From positions 22,176 to 86,175 of the forward strand of contig CAZTAO010000017.1 of NCBI GenBank assembly GCA_964611645.1: 64,000 nt of DNA, read 5' to 3'. The DNA is from CAZTAO01 sp964611645 (GTDB lineage: Bacteria; Armatimonadota; UBA5829). The position numbers and the translations under genes are program-made. Under the pieces are notes generated by a model. It saw nothing but the letters and a program-made list of their open reading frames with translations, was not told the origin of the DNA and searched no databases. Positions 52,554 to 61,254 of the stretch are shown here, piece by piece (the stretch's first letter is position 1; each line of letters begins with the position of its first letter).

Positions 52554-53492
52554 TCACTCGGCTTCCTTCTGACGCAGTTCTCTAATCTGGTTCAGCAACT
52601 CGGTCTCTTTCTCCGAGAGCTTATCAGGCATCTGAACCCTTGCCCTGGCGTACAGATCGCCTCGCTTCGTATCTTTCAGTATAGGCATCCCCTGCCCCGC
52701 CAACCTGAACGTCTTGCCCGCGGTGGTTCCCGCCGGAATCTTGACCGTCAGCCTGCCGGAAAGGGTCGGCACACTGGCCTCACCCCCCAACGCGCAGGTC
52801 AGATAGTCAACGGGCACGTCCTCATAGAGGTCGTTGTCCTTGCGCTCGAAGACCGGATGGTCCCTCATCTTCACCTTCAGTAGCAGATCCCCGCCTCCGG
52901 TCCCCTGCTTGGTAAGCCGTATCTTCTGGCCGTCTTTCACGCCCTTGGGCACGGTCACCTGCATCCGCTTGCCGTTCACGCTGATAGCTTTTTTGGAGCC
53001 GTGGAATGCGTCATCCAGGCTGATCTCTATCTCCGCCTCGGAGTCTTCCGGCTTGGCCGCGTGCCTGTGGCCGGGGTGCTGTTTCGCCCCACCCATTCCG
53101 CCGAAGAGCATATCGAAGAAATCACTAAACCCCGACTCCCCGCCGCCAACATTGTATCTCTGTTGCTGCTGTTGGCCGCCGAAGCCTCCGAAGTCGAAGT
53201 TGAACCCGCTGAAGTCGCCGCCTTGGCCCGGCCCCGGCCGCTGACCGCCCATGTGTTCGTACTGCTCCCACTGGGAGCCGAACTGGTCGTACTTCTTGCG
53301 CTTATCGGCGTCGGAGAGGACTTCGTAAGCCTCGCTGATCTCTTTGAACCGCTCCTCCGACGACTTGTCGTCCGGGTTCACATCGGGGTGATACTTCCTC
53401 GCAAGCTTCCGATACGCCGATTTGATCTCTTTCTCGGTCGCGGTCTTGCTCACACCCAACGTCTTGTAATAGTCTTTGTATTCAGCCGGCAT
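52554..53492 (-). CDS. cbpA: DnaJ-like co-chaperone CbpA type
   Basis: This 312-residue protein has an N-terminal J domain with the HPD motif (YHPDVNPD), a Gly/Phe/Gln-rich linker (about 80-140) and two C-terminal substrate-binding beta domains (about 150-290). The CxxCxGxG zinc-finger repeats of DnaJ are absent, so it is the CbpA type. It stimulates DnaK ATPase and delivers substrates. It lies 85 bases downstream of dnaK on the same strand. No grpE is found between them, which differs from Actinobacteria-type dnaK-grpE-dnaJ-hspR operons. Confidence 0.95.
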   Translation of the reverse strand: MPAEYKDYYKTLGVSKTATEKEIKSAYRKLARKYHPDVNPDDKSSEERFKEISEAYEVLSDADKRKKYDQFGSQWEQYEHMGGQRPGPGQGGDFSGFNFDFGGFGGQQQQQRYNVGGGESGFSDFFDMLFGGMGGAKQHPGHRHAAKPEDSEAEIEISLDDAFHGSKKAISVNGKRMQVTVPKGVKDGQKIRLTKQGTGGGDLLLKVKMRDHPVFERKDNDLYEDVPVDYLTCALGGEASVPTLSGRLTVKIPAGTTAGKTFRLAGQGMPILKDTKRGDLYARARVQMPDKLSEKETELLNQIRELRQKEAE

Positions 53493-53577
53493 AACGTCTC
53501 ACAGCTCTCTTACTCAAGCGGGCGCTTCGCACCGGGCGGAAGCGCCCTCACTTGACTCAACTAGTGCCTCAGCCGAC

Positions 53578-55410
53578 TTACTCGGCCTTGAACTCGGCGT
53601 CGACTACGTTATCATCCGGCGGCGGTCCCTGCTGGGGCTGCTCTCCACCCTCGGCTCCAGGCTGTCCCTGCGGGGCTGCCTGCTGATACAGAAGCTCCGA
53701 GAGCTTGTAACTGGCCTGCTGAAGGGTCTCCGAAGCCGCCTTGATCTTCTCGGTATCGTTGGCCTCGACAGCTTTCTTGAGTTCCGAGATCGCTTCCTCG
53801 ATTGCCAACTTGTCGGCGGACGGGACCTTGTCGCCAAGGTCCTTGATCATCTTCTCGGTTCCATAGATCATCTGCTCGGCCTGGTTCTTGGCCTCGGCAG
53901 CTTCCTTGAGCTTCCTGTCCTCTTCGGCGTGGCCATCGGCATCCCGCATCATCCGGTCTATCTCTTCCTTAGGCAATCGGGTCGAGCCGGAGATTGTGAT
54001 GCTCTGCTGCTTGCCTGTGCCAAGGTCCTTCGCGGATACATTCACGATGCCGTTTGCGTCGATGTCGAATGTGACCTCGATCTGCGGGGTGCCTCTCATC
54101 GCCGGCGGTATGCCGGTGAGGTGGAACTTGCCCAGACTGTGGTTATACTGCGCCATCTCCCGCTCGCCCTGGAGGATGTGGATCTCCACTTCCTGCTGGC
54201 CGTCGGCTGCTGTCGTGTATGTCTTGCTCTTCCTGGTCGGGATGGTGGTGTTGCGCTCGATGATCTTGTCGGTGATCCCGCCAAGGGTCTCGACTCCCAG
54301 TGTCAGCGGAGTCACATCCAGCAGCACAACGTCCTTCACTTCGCCACCAAGAACTCCAGCCTGGATCGCGGCCCCAACGGCCACGACCTCGTCCGGGTTC
54401 ACGCTCTTGTTAGGTTCTTTGCCACCCGCGAGCTTCTTGACCAGTTCCTGCACCATCGGCATTCTGGTGGAACCACCGACGAGGATTACCTCGTCGATAT
54501 CGCTCGGGTTGAGCTTGGCATCCGAGATGGCCTTCTTGAACGGCTCCTCGCATCGCTTGAGCAGATCCTGGGTCAGGTCCTCGAACTTCGCCCTGGTGAG
54601 CATCATATCGAGGTGCTTAGGGCCGGATGCGTCTGCTGTAATGTAGGCCAACTGTATGTTGGTCTGCACCATCGAGGAAAGCTCGATCTTGGCCTTCTCG
54701 GCTGCTTCCCGAACTCTCTGCAAGGCCTGCTTATCATTTCTCAGGTCGATTCCCTGCTGCGCCTTGAACTCATCGCAGATCCAGTTGGTCAGGCGTTCAT
54801 CCCAGTCATCCCCACCCAGGTGGGTATCACCCGATGTGGACTTGACCTCAAACACGCCCTCGCCTACATCCAGCAGAGAAACGTCGAAAGTCCCTCCACC
54901 CAGGTCCCACACCAGAATGGTCTCGCTCTGTTTCTTGTCCAAACCGTACGCAAGAGACGCGGCTGTGGGTTCGTTGATGATCCTCAGGACCTTGAGCCCG
55001 GCAATCTCACCCGCGTGCTTGGTGGCGGTTCGCTGGGGGTCGTTGAAGTATGCGGGCACTGTGATAACAGCCTGCGTAACTTCCTCGCCCAGATACGCCT
55101 CGGCATCGGCCTTGAGCTTCTGCAGTATCATCGCCGAGATCTCTTCCGGCGTGTACTTCTTACCGTCTATGGTGGTCGGGTGGTCCGCTCCCATCATCCG
55201 CTTGATGGAGACGACCGTCCTGTCCGGGTTCAGAATCGCCTGCCTCTTTGCGGTGACGCCCACGAGCCTCTCACCAGTCTTGGAAAACCCCACGACCGAC
55301 GGGGTCGTGCGGCTGCCTTCCGCGTTGGGGATAACCACCGCTTCCCCGCCTTCCATGGCGGCGACAACGCTGTTTGTGGTTCCCAAATCAATCCCTACCG
55401 TCTTAGCCAA
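53578..55410 (-). CDS. dnaK: molecular chaperone DnaK (Hsp70)
   Basis: This 610-residue chaperone has the phosphate-1 motif GIDLGTTNS, phosphate-2 DLGGGTFDVS, the connecting segments (TVPAYFNDPQR, INEPTAASLAYG), a substrate-binding domain and a C-terminal tail ending in DDNVVDAEF. The TTG at 55410 gives the standard AKTVGIDLG start and has GGAGG nine bases upstream. It folds and disaggregates proteins with ATP. Transcription is under the HspR/HAIR promoter upstream. A long open frame on the opposite strand is only a shadow of dnaK codon structure. Confidence 0.98.
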   Translation of the reverse strand: MAKTVGIDLGTTNSVVAAMEGGEAVVIPNAEGSRTTPSVVGFSKTGERLVGVTAKRQAILNPDRTVVSIKRMMGADHPTTIDGKKYTPEEISAMILQKLKADAEAYLGEEVTQAVITVPAYFNDPQRTATKHAGEIAGLKVLRIINEPTAASLAYGLDKKQSETILVWDLGGGTFDVSLLDVGEGVFEVKSTSGDTHLGGDDWDERLTNWICDEFKAQQGIDLRNDKQALQRVREAAEKAKIELSSMVQTNIQLAYITADASGPKHLDMMLTRAKFEDLTQDLLKRCEEPFKKAISDAKLNPSDIDEVILVGGSTRMPMVQELVKKLAGGKEPNKSVNPDEVVAVGAAIQAGVLGGEVKDVVLLDVTPLTLGVETLGGITDKIIERNTTIPTRKSKTYTTAADGQQEVEIHILQGEREMAQYNHSLGKFHLTGIPPAMRGTPQIEVTFDIDANGIVNVSAKDLGTGKQQSITISGSTRLPKEEIDRMMRDADGHAEEDRKLKEAAEAKNQAEQMIYGTEKMIKDLGDKVPSADKLAIEEAISELKKAVEANDTEKIKAASETLQQASYKLSELLYQQAAPQGQPGAEGGEQPQQGPPPDDNVVDAEFKAE

Positions 55411-55484
55411 CTCAATCCACCTCCGTGTAAACTAGCATCGGTTGGGTAAAGTGCTCTCAATTGCGCTTACCAATCAACAATACA

Positions 55485-55514
55485 AGTATATTACTTGAGT
55501 GCATTGTTGTCAAG
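55485..55514 (-). promoter_or_regulatory. dnaK promoter overlapped by a HAIR-like HspR site
   Basis: On the minus strand, consensus TTGACA (55508-55513) and TATACT (55485-55490) are separated by 17 bases. CTTGAGT-N7-TGTCAAG (55494-55514, plus strand) matches the HAIR consensus CTTGAGT-N7-ACTCAAG except two bases, exactly where the second arm forms the -35. HspR binding here would block the polymerase directly. Confidence 0.85.
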
Positions 55515-55715
55515 TGTATTATTCCACTCGCATCCGATTGCCAAACATCGGTCGAGTCATGTTTACCCAGAAACGCGAACTAATCACCTGTTGGCCAGAC
55601 TGACCGGAGGAAGCTCAACTGGCAGACCGCAAGTTGAAATACGCTGAAGTAACTGTCATACTTGATTTGTTGACATCATTGCGCTGAAAGAGGATTTTGC
55701 GAAAGGGGCATCCAA
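55515..55715. other. intergenic stretch, nothing recognised
   Basis: About 200 bases between the dnaK promoter and the antitoxin gene. A TTGACA at about 55668 could be part of the antitoxin promoter but no clear -10 is paired with it. No RNA gene or repeat is seen. Confidence 0.4.
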
Positions 55716-55940
55716 TTGAGGGTAGTACGAACCAAAGCCAGAACGGACAGTAGTGGAATAGCTCACGTACGCGTATCTACGGCCATGCCCGATGAGAGCG
55801 TGGAGTTGGTGTTGGTCATCAACCGCATCAGCAAGAGCCAGACCCGAAAGACCCCGAAGCGCTTCGCTGACCTCGTGGGTAGGCTGCGCTGGGCTGGTGA
55901 CGCTCTGGAAGAGCAGCGCAGGCTAAGAGATGAGTGGTAG
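55716..55940 (+). CDS. putative VapB-like antitoxin
   Basis: This 74-residue, strongly charged protein has no recognisable DNA-binding motif, but an N-terminal VRTKARTDSSGIAHVRV segment of beta type and a C-terminal charged helix (ALEEQRRLRDEW), the usual toxin-binding shape. The start is a TTG at 55716 with AAAGGGG upstream. The gene overlaps the PIN-domain toxin gene by 11 bases, the classic antitoxin-toxin order. Identified by position and form, not by family. Confidence 0.65.
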   Translation: MRVVRTKARTDSSGIAHVRVSTAMPDESVELVLVINRISKSQTRKTPKRFADLVGRLRWAGDALEEQRRLRDEW

Positions 55941-56322
55941 CGCACTGCTGCTGGACACAAATGCGGTTGTCGCCCTACTACGGGGGGACGCTGCTCTGGA
56001 AGTCTTGGTTGAGAACGCCTCTTGGGTGGGGGTATCTGTGATCTCTGTCCTTGAGTTCCTGTGCTTTCCCGATCTAGAGGAGCAGGACCGGCTTCTGTTT
56101 AACGAGTTTCTGGCACGGGTGGAAGTGGTTGGCCTCGGCTACGACGACAAAGCCCTGATAGACTGCGGTGTGCGTGTGCGGAAGACACGCCAACTCAAAC
56201 TGCCGGATGCTATCATTGCGGCTTCAGCAATTTCGCGAAGCGCCTCTCTGGTGACTGCGGACCGAGACATAAAGGGAATAGACGGATTATCAGTGATTAC
56301 GCTGCCTCTGGCTGCGCCTTAG
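55930..56322 (+). CDS. PIN-domain toxin, VapC-like
   Basis: This 130-residue PIN-domain ribonuclease has the acidic set D9 (LLDTNAVV), E42 (SVLEFL), D93 (LPDAIIAA) and D111 (TADRDI), all intact. These residues coordinate Mg2+/Mn2+; VapC toxins cleave tRNA or rRNA and stop translation. It overlaps the upstream small charged gene, taken as its antitoxin. It may be a complete type II toxin-antitoxin pair; the antitoxin family is not recognised. Confidence 0.88.
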   Translation: MSGSALLLDTNAVVALLRGDAALEVLVENASWVGVSVISVLEFLCFPDLEEQDRLLFNEFLARVEVVGLGYDDKALIDCGVRVRKTRQLKLPDAIIAASAISRSASLVTADRDIKGIDGLSVITLPLAAP

Positions 56323-56387
56323 GCGCTCTATTCTCAATCATACGAGCCTGCATCCAGATCCATTCTTCCCTCAAGGAAACCAACTCT

Positions 56388-57023
56388 ATGCTTTTCTACC
56401 TTATCCGGCACGGTGAGACCGACTACAATAGCGGCGGGCGGGTTCAGGGACACACTGATATCCCGTTAAGCCCGCTTGGCCTCAGACAGGCCGACGCGCT
56501 TGCCGAGCGGCTGGCTGGAGAGAAGTTTGACGCGCTGTACTCCAGCGACCTTCTCCGAGCCTCCCAGACCGCAGATGCAATCTGCAGCCGGTGTGGCATA
56601 GACAACCAGCCCGACTCCCTGCTACGGGAACGCTGCTTTGGGGTGCTGGAAGGGTTGACCCGCGAGCAGATCCACGAGGCCTATCCGAAAGTTGTGGGGA
56701 TGCTGCGGGCGGACCCGGACTGTGCGCCGCCGGAGGGTGAGTCCAAGTCGGATGTGTACCGGAGGTGCCGAGAGTTTGTGGATGGTGTCCGCGCAGAGCA
56801 CGGGCCGGATGAGAAGATCGCCGTTGTCGGCCACGGAGGCTCGATCACCGCTATCCTGTCGATCCTCTGCGACCTGCCGCCGCTTGGAGGTATGGTCAGG
56901 TTCGGGAACACCAGCCTCTCGATAGTGGAAGTCACAGACAGACCCGCAATCGAAGTACTTAACGACACCTGCCACCTCAATACCATCGGGGTTACCTCAA
57001 CTGATGAAGACAACTCGGACTAA
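56388..57023 (+). CDS. histidine phosphatase superfamily protein (phosphoglycerate mutase-like)
   Basis: This 211-residue protein has the catalytic LIRHGETDYN (His8), a central RERCFGVLEG with the acid-base glutamate, and the second histidine VVGHGG. Family members remove phosphate from small molecules; relatives include CobC (alpha-ribazole phosphatase), GpmB-like and PhoE-like proteins. The presence of a cobalamin uptake operon in the window makes CobC a possibility but the gene is 40 kb away, and nothing here proves it. It overlaps the methyltransferase gene by 20 bases. Confidence 0.9.
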   Translation: MLFYLIRHGETDYNSGGRVQGHTDIPLSPLGLRQADALAERLAGEKFDALYSSDLLRASQTADAICSRCGIDNQPDSLLRERCFGVLEGLTREQIHEAYPKVVGMLRADPDCAPPEGESKSDVYRRCREFVDGVRAEHGPDEKIAVVGHGGSITAILSILCDLPPLGGMVRFGNTSLSIVEVTDRPAIEVLNDTCHLNTIGVTSTDEDNSD

Positions 57024-58854
57024 CCCCGCATTGCTCAACTCCCTCGCGCTTTCGCTTGGTGAATCGCGGGACATGAGCGGCGCTGACATCCCCGTCGGCA
57101 GGCTGATCGGGCTGTTCTCGCGGCTTTGCTCAGGAGATAAGCGTACAGTTGCAGAAACACTTTCTCGCGATCTGCCGATGGAATATGTCTCCGCCGAGTG
57201 CGTGAGCGTTGCCGCTGAGCTTCTCGACACAAGCCTCCCCATTGCTGAAGGTATGGCCCACCTCTATCAGGCCCTCCTCTCAACCGGCTTCGGCCAGGCG
57301 CGGAAATCCTTGGGCAGCTACTATACGCCGAAGTGGGTGGTTAACTTCATCGTTGGGGAAACGCTGGGGCCTGTGCTTGGCGACGCTGGGGCGGCTCACC
57401 CGATCCGGGTCCTTGACCCGGCGTGCGGGGCGGGTTTCTTCCTGACCTCCGCGCTGGGGTTTCTGACCCGGCGCGGCTGGCGGACCGTGGATGCCGTCGG
57501 ATCGTGCATCCACGGCTGCGATCTCGACCCGGTCGCTGTGTTCCTGGCAAGGCTGAGCCTGGGCTTGCGAGTCGGCAACAACCAGACCGCCCTTGATCAG
57601 ATTGCAGCGAACGTGCGACTCGGCGATGCGCTGGCGGAGGCACGGATGAACGGTCAGCATTACGACGCAATCATCGGCAACCCGCCCTATCTGTTTGGCG
57701 AGAATGTCTCCAGGGATGTTCGCGCGCGGCAGGCGAGCTTCGGGCTGGCCAGGGGCCAGTTCGATGTGTACTGGCTGTTCTTTGAGGCTGCGTTGGCTGG
57801 AATGCTGGCGGATTGCGGGACCTACGGAATGATCGTGCCGGATGCTGTGCTGGCGAGGGATGACGCTTCGCCGCTGAGGCAGGAGTTGACCCGCAAGCAC
57901 AAGCTCGTGACCATCGCCCACCTTGGGCAGGTGTTCCCGGGCACGGGAGTCAGCGCGGCGGTGTTGGTGTGGCAGAAGGGCGGCGAACCAACGGGGCCGG
58001 TCAGGGTGTTCTCAGTCCGCGATGGAGACCTCACCAGGCTGGACCCCATCGATCAGCAGGAGCTTGCATCGGAGCCGGGCTGCCGATGGCTGGTTCACTT
58101 GGGTTCAGTGGGTCGAAAGGCCCTTAAGCAAATAGAGTCGGTGTCCGTGCCGTTGGGGGAACTGGTCTCGATCTGTCGCGGCGAGGAACTTGGGACGTCG
58201 GCTCTTTCACGGGACGCAGGGCAGGGCAAGGTTCCCATACTGGCCGGTCGGGATATTTCGAGGCTCGGAACCGCCGCGCCATCTGCGTTTGTCGAGGCCG
58301 AACGAGTCACCAAGCCCGCCGAGAACTACGCCGGGCCAAGGCTGGTGTTTGTGAAGACCGGGCAGGGGGTAGTGGTGACGGTAGACTACTCGGACAGCGC
58401 CGCGTTGCAGTCGGTCTACCTGATTTGTGTCAAAGCCGGAATGTGGGAGTCGGTGAGTCTGGAGTATCTGGCGGCGATACTCTCGAGCAGCGTGCTGGAC
58501 TGGGTAGCCCGCCGGACTTTCACCGACTACAAACGCCTGTTTCCGCAGTTCAACCAGACTACTGTGAAGTCTCTGCCTATCCGCCGGATAGAGTTCACCA
58601 CACCGGAAGCCGAACGGGGTAAACTGGTTGCGCAGGGAATTGCCCTGTGTGACGGCGAATGCGATATCGCCGGGTTTGCCGGCGCCTTGCTGCCGGAGAA
58701 GACTGACGTGGTTCACGATGTTCTGACCCACCTGGCAAGGCAGGCGATCGGGCTGGACCAGCCTCGGAACAAGGAGAACCGCACTCGCGTGTTGAAGCAG
58801 ATAGACGAGATTGTATGGATACTTTGTGGACTAGTCCCCAGCGACCTCCAGTAA
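57004..58854 (+). CDS. orphan N6-adenine DNA methyltransferase (type IIG/TaqI-like)
   Basis: This 616-residue protein has motif X-like SYYTPKWVVNFI, SAM motif I DPACGAGFF (about 138) and catalytic motif IV NPPY (about 226), followed by a C-terminal region with target-recognition character (about 380-560, ISRLGTAAPSAFVEAERV). The N-terminal part (1-100) carries no PD-(D/E)xK nuclease motif that I can see, so restriction activity is not supported. It overlaps the histidine phosphatase gene and is followed 22 bases later by an MFS gene. It may protect or regulate; the DNA site is unknown. Confidence 0.88.
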   Translation: MKTTRTNPALLNSLALSLGESRDMSGADIPVGRLIGLFSRLCSGDKRTVAETLSRDLPMEYVSAECVSVAAELLDTSLPIAEGMAHLYQALLSTGFGQARKSLGSYYTPKWVVNFIVGETLGPVLGDAGAAHPIRVLDPACGAGFFLTSALGFLTRRGWRTVDAVGSCIHGCDLDPVAVFLARLSLGLRVGNNQTALDQIAANVRLGDALAEARMNGQHYDAIIGNPPYLFGENVSRDVRARQASFGLARGQFDVYWLFFEAALAGMLADCGTYGMIVPDAVLARDDASPLRQELTRKHKLVTIAHLGQVFPGTGVSAAVLVWQKGGEPTGPVRVFSVRDGDLTRLDPIDQQELASEPGCRWLVHLGSVGRKALKQIESVSVPLGELVSICRGEELGTSALSRDAGQGKVPILAGRDISRLGTAAPSAFVEAERVTKPAENYAGPRLVFVKTGQGVVVTVDYSDSAALQSVYLICVKAGMWESVSLEYLAAILSSSVLDWVARRTFTDYKRLFPQFNQTTVKSLPIRRIEFTTPEAERGKLVAQGIALCDGECDIAGFAGALLPEKTDVVHDVLTHLARQAIGLDQPRNKENRTRVLKQIDEIVWILCGLVPSDLQ

Positions 58855-58876
58855 GCCCGCAGTAGATTGGAAAGCA

Positions 58877-60145
58877 ATGCAAGACCCAACCAACAAGACC
58901 CAGATGGACTATGAGCCGCGGGAAGTGAAACGCAACTTCCGGCTCTTCTTTATGGATATCACGTTCTTCCTGGGAGGGTTTGCATTCCTGGACACCTCCA
59001 CCGTACTCCCGACTTTCATATCCACTCTCACCTCCTCCAGCATCCTGCTGGGTGTGATTACCGCGATCCGGAACCTCGGTCTGGTGGTCCCGCAGTTGTG
59101 GGCGGCGCATTACCTGCAGCAAAGGCCCAAGCACATGCGGTTTCTTATGTGGGGGGCGTCTATTTCCCGGATAGGAATGCTCCTGTTTGCGGCGATGCTC
59201 TTCTTCTGCGGACCGGATGACAAGGTTATTATGCTGGTCGGCCTGATAGTGATGAGCTCGGCGTTCTGGCTGAGCGAGGGTCTGGTGGGGGTGTCGTGGC
59301 TGGACATTGTTGCCAAGACCATCCCGGAGCGCAGGCGCGGGGCGCTTTTCGGGGGGACCCAGGTTGGCGGCGGCATACTGGCAAGCATCGCCGCTGTCTG
59401 GATTGCCTACATGCTATCAGACTCCGCCCCGGCCTATCCCCGCAACTACGCCATCATGATGGCTGTTGCGGCAGTGATGTTCTGGGCCAGCCTCATATCC
59501 CTGGGATTTGTCCGCGAGCCCCGTGGGGTAGATGAGGAAAGCCGAGGGAACTTCAGAGACTTCCTGGTGCACGTTTGGACCGTGGTCAGGTCAGACGGCC
59601 AACTGCGCCTGCTGCTTCTGATCCAGATGCTGGTGTGGTCGTACGGCATTGCTTCGCCTTTCTATGTGCTATTCGCGCACCAGAAGGCGGGGTTGCCGGT
59701 AACGATGGTCGGTCCGCTGCTCAATGCGCAGATTGTCGGGACCATCGTCATCAGCGCGTTGGCGGGTTGGGTGAATGACCGCTACGGTCCCAAGAGCGCC
59801 ATCGTGGTGACCGGGATAGCGGGCATGTGCGCTCCTGGTTTCGCCCTGCTGGCGGGGCCGGGGGTGACCTGGCCGTTCTGGGTGGTGTTCTTCTGCATCG
59901 GTGGGGTTATGGGAAGCTGCTACGTCGGGGTTACCAACCACCTCCTGGAGATGGTGCAGCCCAAAGACCAGAAGAGCTACGTCGGCATATTGAACACCGC
60001 CATAGCCCCCACCGCGCTGTTCCCGGTGATTGGTGGGCTGATTGCACAGGTGGCGAGCTACCAGTCGGTATTCATAATCGCCGGCATCTTTATGCTCGTC
60101 GCGCTGATAGCGACCGCGCGGCTGCGACGGGGCGCTCGGGCATAG
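58877..60145 (+). CDS. major facilitator superfamily transporter
   Basis: This 422-residue protein has about twelve predicted membrane helices in two halves, with the typical loop pattern near GAIIAKTIPERRRG-like wording (KTIPERRRGALFGG) and GWVNDRYGPKSAI between helices in the second half. The substrate is unknown; the spacing suggests a sugar or drug transporter but the sequence does not decide. The ATG at 58877 has GGAAAG upstream. It lies 22 bases behind the methyltransferase gene and could share its transcript. Confidence 0.85.
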   Translation: MQDPTNKTQMDYEPREVKRNFRLFFMDITFFLGGFAFLDTSTVLPTFISTLTSSSILLGVITAIRNLGLVVPQLWAAHYLQQRPKHMRFLMWGASISRIGMLLFAAMLFFCGPDDKVIMLVGLIVMSSAFWLSEGLVGVSWLDIVAKTIPERRRGALFGGTQVGGGILASIAAVWIAYMLSDSAPAYPRNYAIMMAVAAVMFWASLISLGFVREPRGVDEESRGNFRDFLVHVWTVVRSDGQLRLLLLIQMLVWSYGIASPFYVLFAHQKAGLPVTMVGPLLNAQIVGTIVISALAGWVNDRYGPKSAIVVTGIAGMCAPGFALLAGPGVTWPFWVVFFCIGGVMGSCYVGVTNHLLEMVQPKDQKSYVGILNTAIAPTALFPVIGGLIAQVASYQSVFIIAGIFMLVALIATARLRRGARA

Positions 60146-60236
60146 TTCGACAGGGCACATAAAACCCACAGGACAAATACGCCACATACGCCGGGATCTC
60201 GCGTCATTCGCCGTATTCGCGTCCTTCGCGAGTCAG

Positions 60237-61013
60237 CTACTTGCCGCCCAGCAGCCACCATCTTACTATTATCACGGGCGTATTGAACTCCGGGCGGTCT
60301 GTGCTCATTCTGTCGGAGATCAGGACTACTTTGCCGTCGGCCTTGCTGGCGGATGCCCATTGCCCGTTACCACAATATATCATTACCTCCATCCGGCCGT
60401 TGATAACCGCCATGTCACCTGCCTGGAGGTATTTGAATGCATGTCGGGCAATCCTGGGCGCGGCTTCCACCACTTCTGTGTAGCCGTACTTACCTACCAG
60501 GATGTCCATGGTGTCCAGGTCTCGCCACCAGAACCTCCAGAAGTTGGCCCCAATAAGGTATGGATTCACCTCTCGCGAGCCCTCGATCAGCATCGACTGC
60601 CAGAATGTCGACCGCGCCAGTCCCGAGTCGTCCAGCGCTCCCTTGACCTCCCCACCCTCTCTGTAGCCCTGCCCAACATGAGCCATCACACGGCTGATGT
60701 AGAGCGACCGGAGGGCGGGTTTGTCCGGCGGCTTGCTCGCCAGGTTATACCAAGTGAATGCAAGGAAAGCAACCACAATCGCCGGGTAAAGGGCCTTCTT
60801 CCTGCCCCACGTCCATTTGAGCAGGTTCAGAAGCGCAATCACGCAGCCGAAGATTAGCGTGCCCACCATCATCAGGCGCACGAACACGTTCATCGGGATA
60901 ACCCGCACGAACAGGCCGTCAGCTAGCACCAACCCCAGGAACACATATCCCAAGACTTTCAGGAACGGCCAGTGCCGAATAGGTTTTATCTCCGCGATGA
61001 ACTCTTCCTGCAA
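60237..61013 (-). CDS. membrane protein, unknown
   Basis: This 258-residue protein has three N-terminal hydrophobic segments (about 18-36, 42-65, 73-90) and a soluble C-terminal domain (about 95-258) containing SNPYLIGANFWRFWWRD-like aromatic residues and a YKYLQAGDMAVINGRMEV-type region. I do not recognise the family. It follows the ferredoxin gene on the same strand after ten bases, suggesting co-expression. The soluble part may lie outside the membrane if an odd number of helices is present. Confidence 0.6.
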   Translation of the reverse strand: MQEEFIAEIKPIRHWPFLKVLGYVFLGLVLADGLFVRVIPMNVFVRLMMVGTLIFGCVIALLNLLKWTWGRKKALYPAIVVAFLAFTWYNLASKPPDKPALRSLYISRVMAHVGQGYREGGEVKGALDDSGLARSTFWQSMLIEGSREVNPYLIGANFWRFWWRDLDTMDILVGKYGYTEVVEAAPRIARHAFKYLQAGDMAVINGRMEVMIYCGNGQWASASKADGKVVLISDRMSTDRPEFNTPVIIVRWWLLGGK

Positions 61014-61023
61014 GTGACTTCGG

Positions 61024-61212
61024 TTACTCCTTCAGTTTCAGTGCGCCCATAGGGCAGACATCGCAGCACAATCCGCACGATGTACAGGTTTCCCGGTCAA
61101 CCTTAGGCAAACCTGTATTCCCCTCCTGAGTGAGCGCCCCGACCGGGCACACTTTCACCGCCGGGCAAGGATGGTTCGCCGGGCATCTCTTGGCATCTAC
61201 TTCAACTGGCAT
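61024..61212 (-). CDS. 2[4Fe-4S]-type ferredoxin-like protein
   Basis: This 62-residue protein has one canonical 4Fe-4S motif (CTSCGLCCDVCP, C43, C46, C49, C53) and a first cysteine set CPANHPCPAVKVCPVGAL (C10, C16, C22). The first set has only three cysteines with unusual spacing, as in a known short-ferredoxin class. It should carry electrons in the cytosol; no partner oxidoreductase is adjacent. The ATG at 61212 has GGAG six bases upstream. It lies 42 bases after the DUF4091-HEAT gene on the same strand. Confidence 0.9.
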   Translation of the reverse strand: MPVEVDAKRCPANHPCPAVKVCPVGALTQEGNTGLPKVDRETCTSCGLCCDVCPMGALKLKE

Positions 61213-61254
61213 TTTGTTCTCCGTTCCTCGTTCTTCGTTGCCGGCGCTGCCGAA

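Noticed and set aside
53476..55449. Very long plus-strand open frame opposite dnaK
   Set aside because: It is the antisense shadow of dnaK, a well-known artefact of its codon structure; no domain is recognisable and no ribosome site precedes it.
55600..55680. tRNA-like wording (GCTCAACTGGCAGA)
   Set aside because: No matching acceptor stem, anticodon arm or T-loop follows.
56388..57023. Assignment of the histidine phosphatase as CobC
   Set aside because: There are no cobalamin synthesis genes beside it; the B12 uptake operon is 40 kb away.
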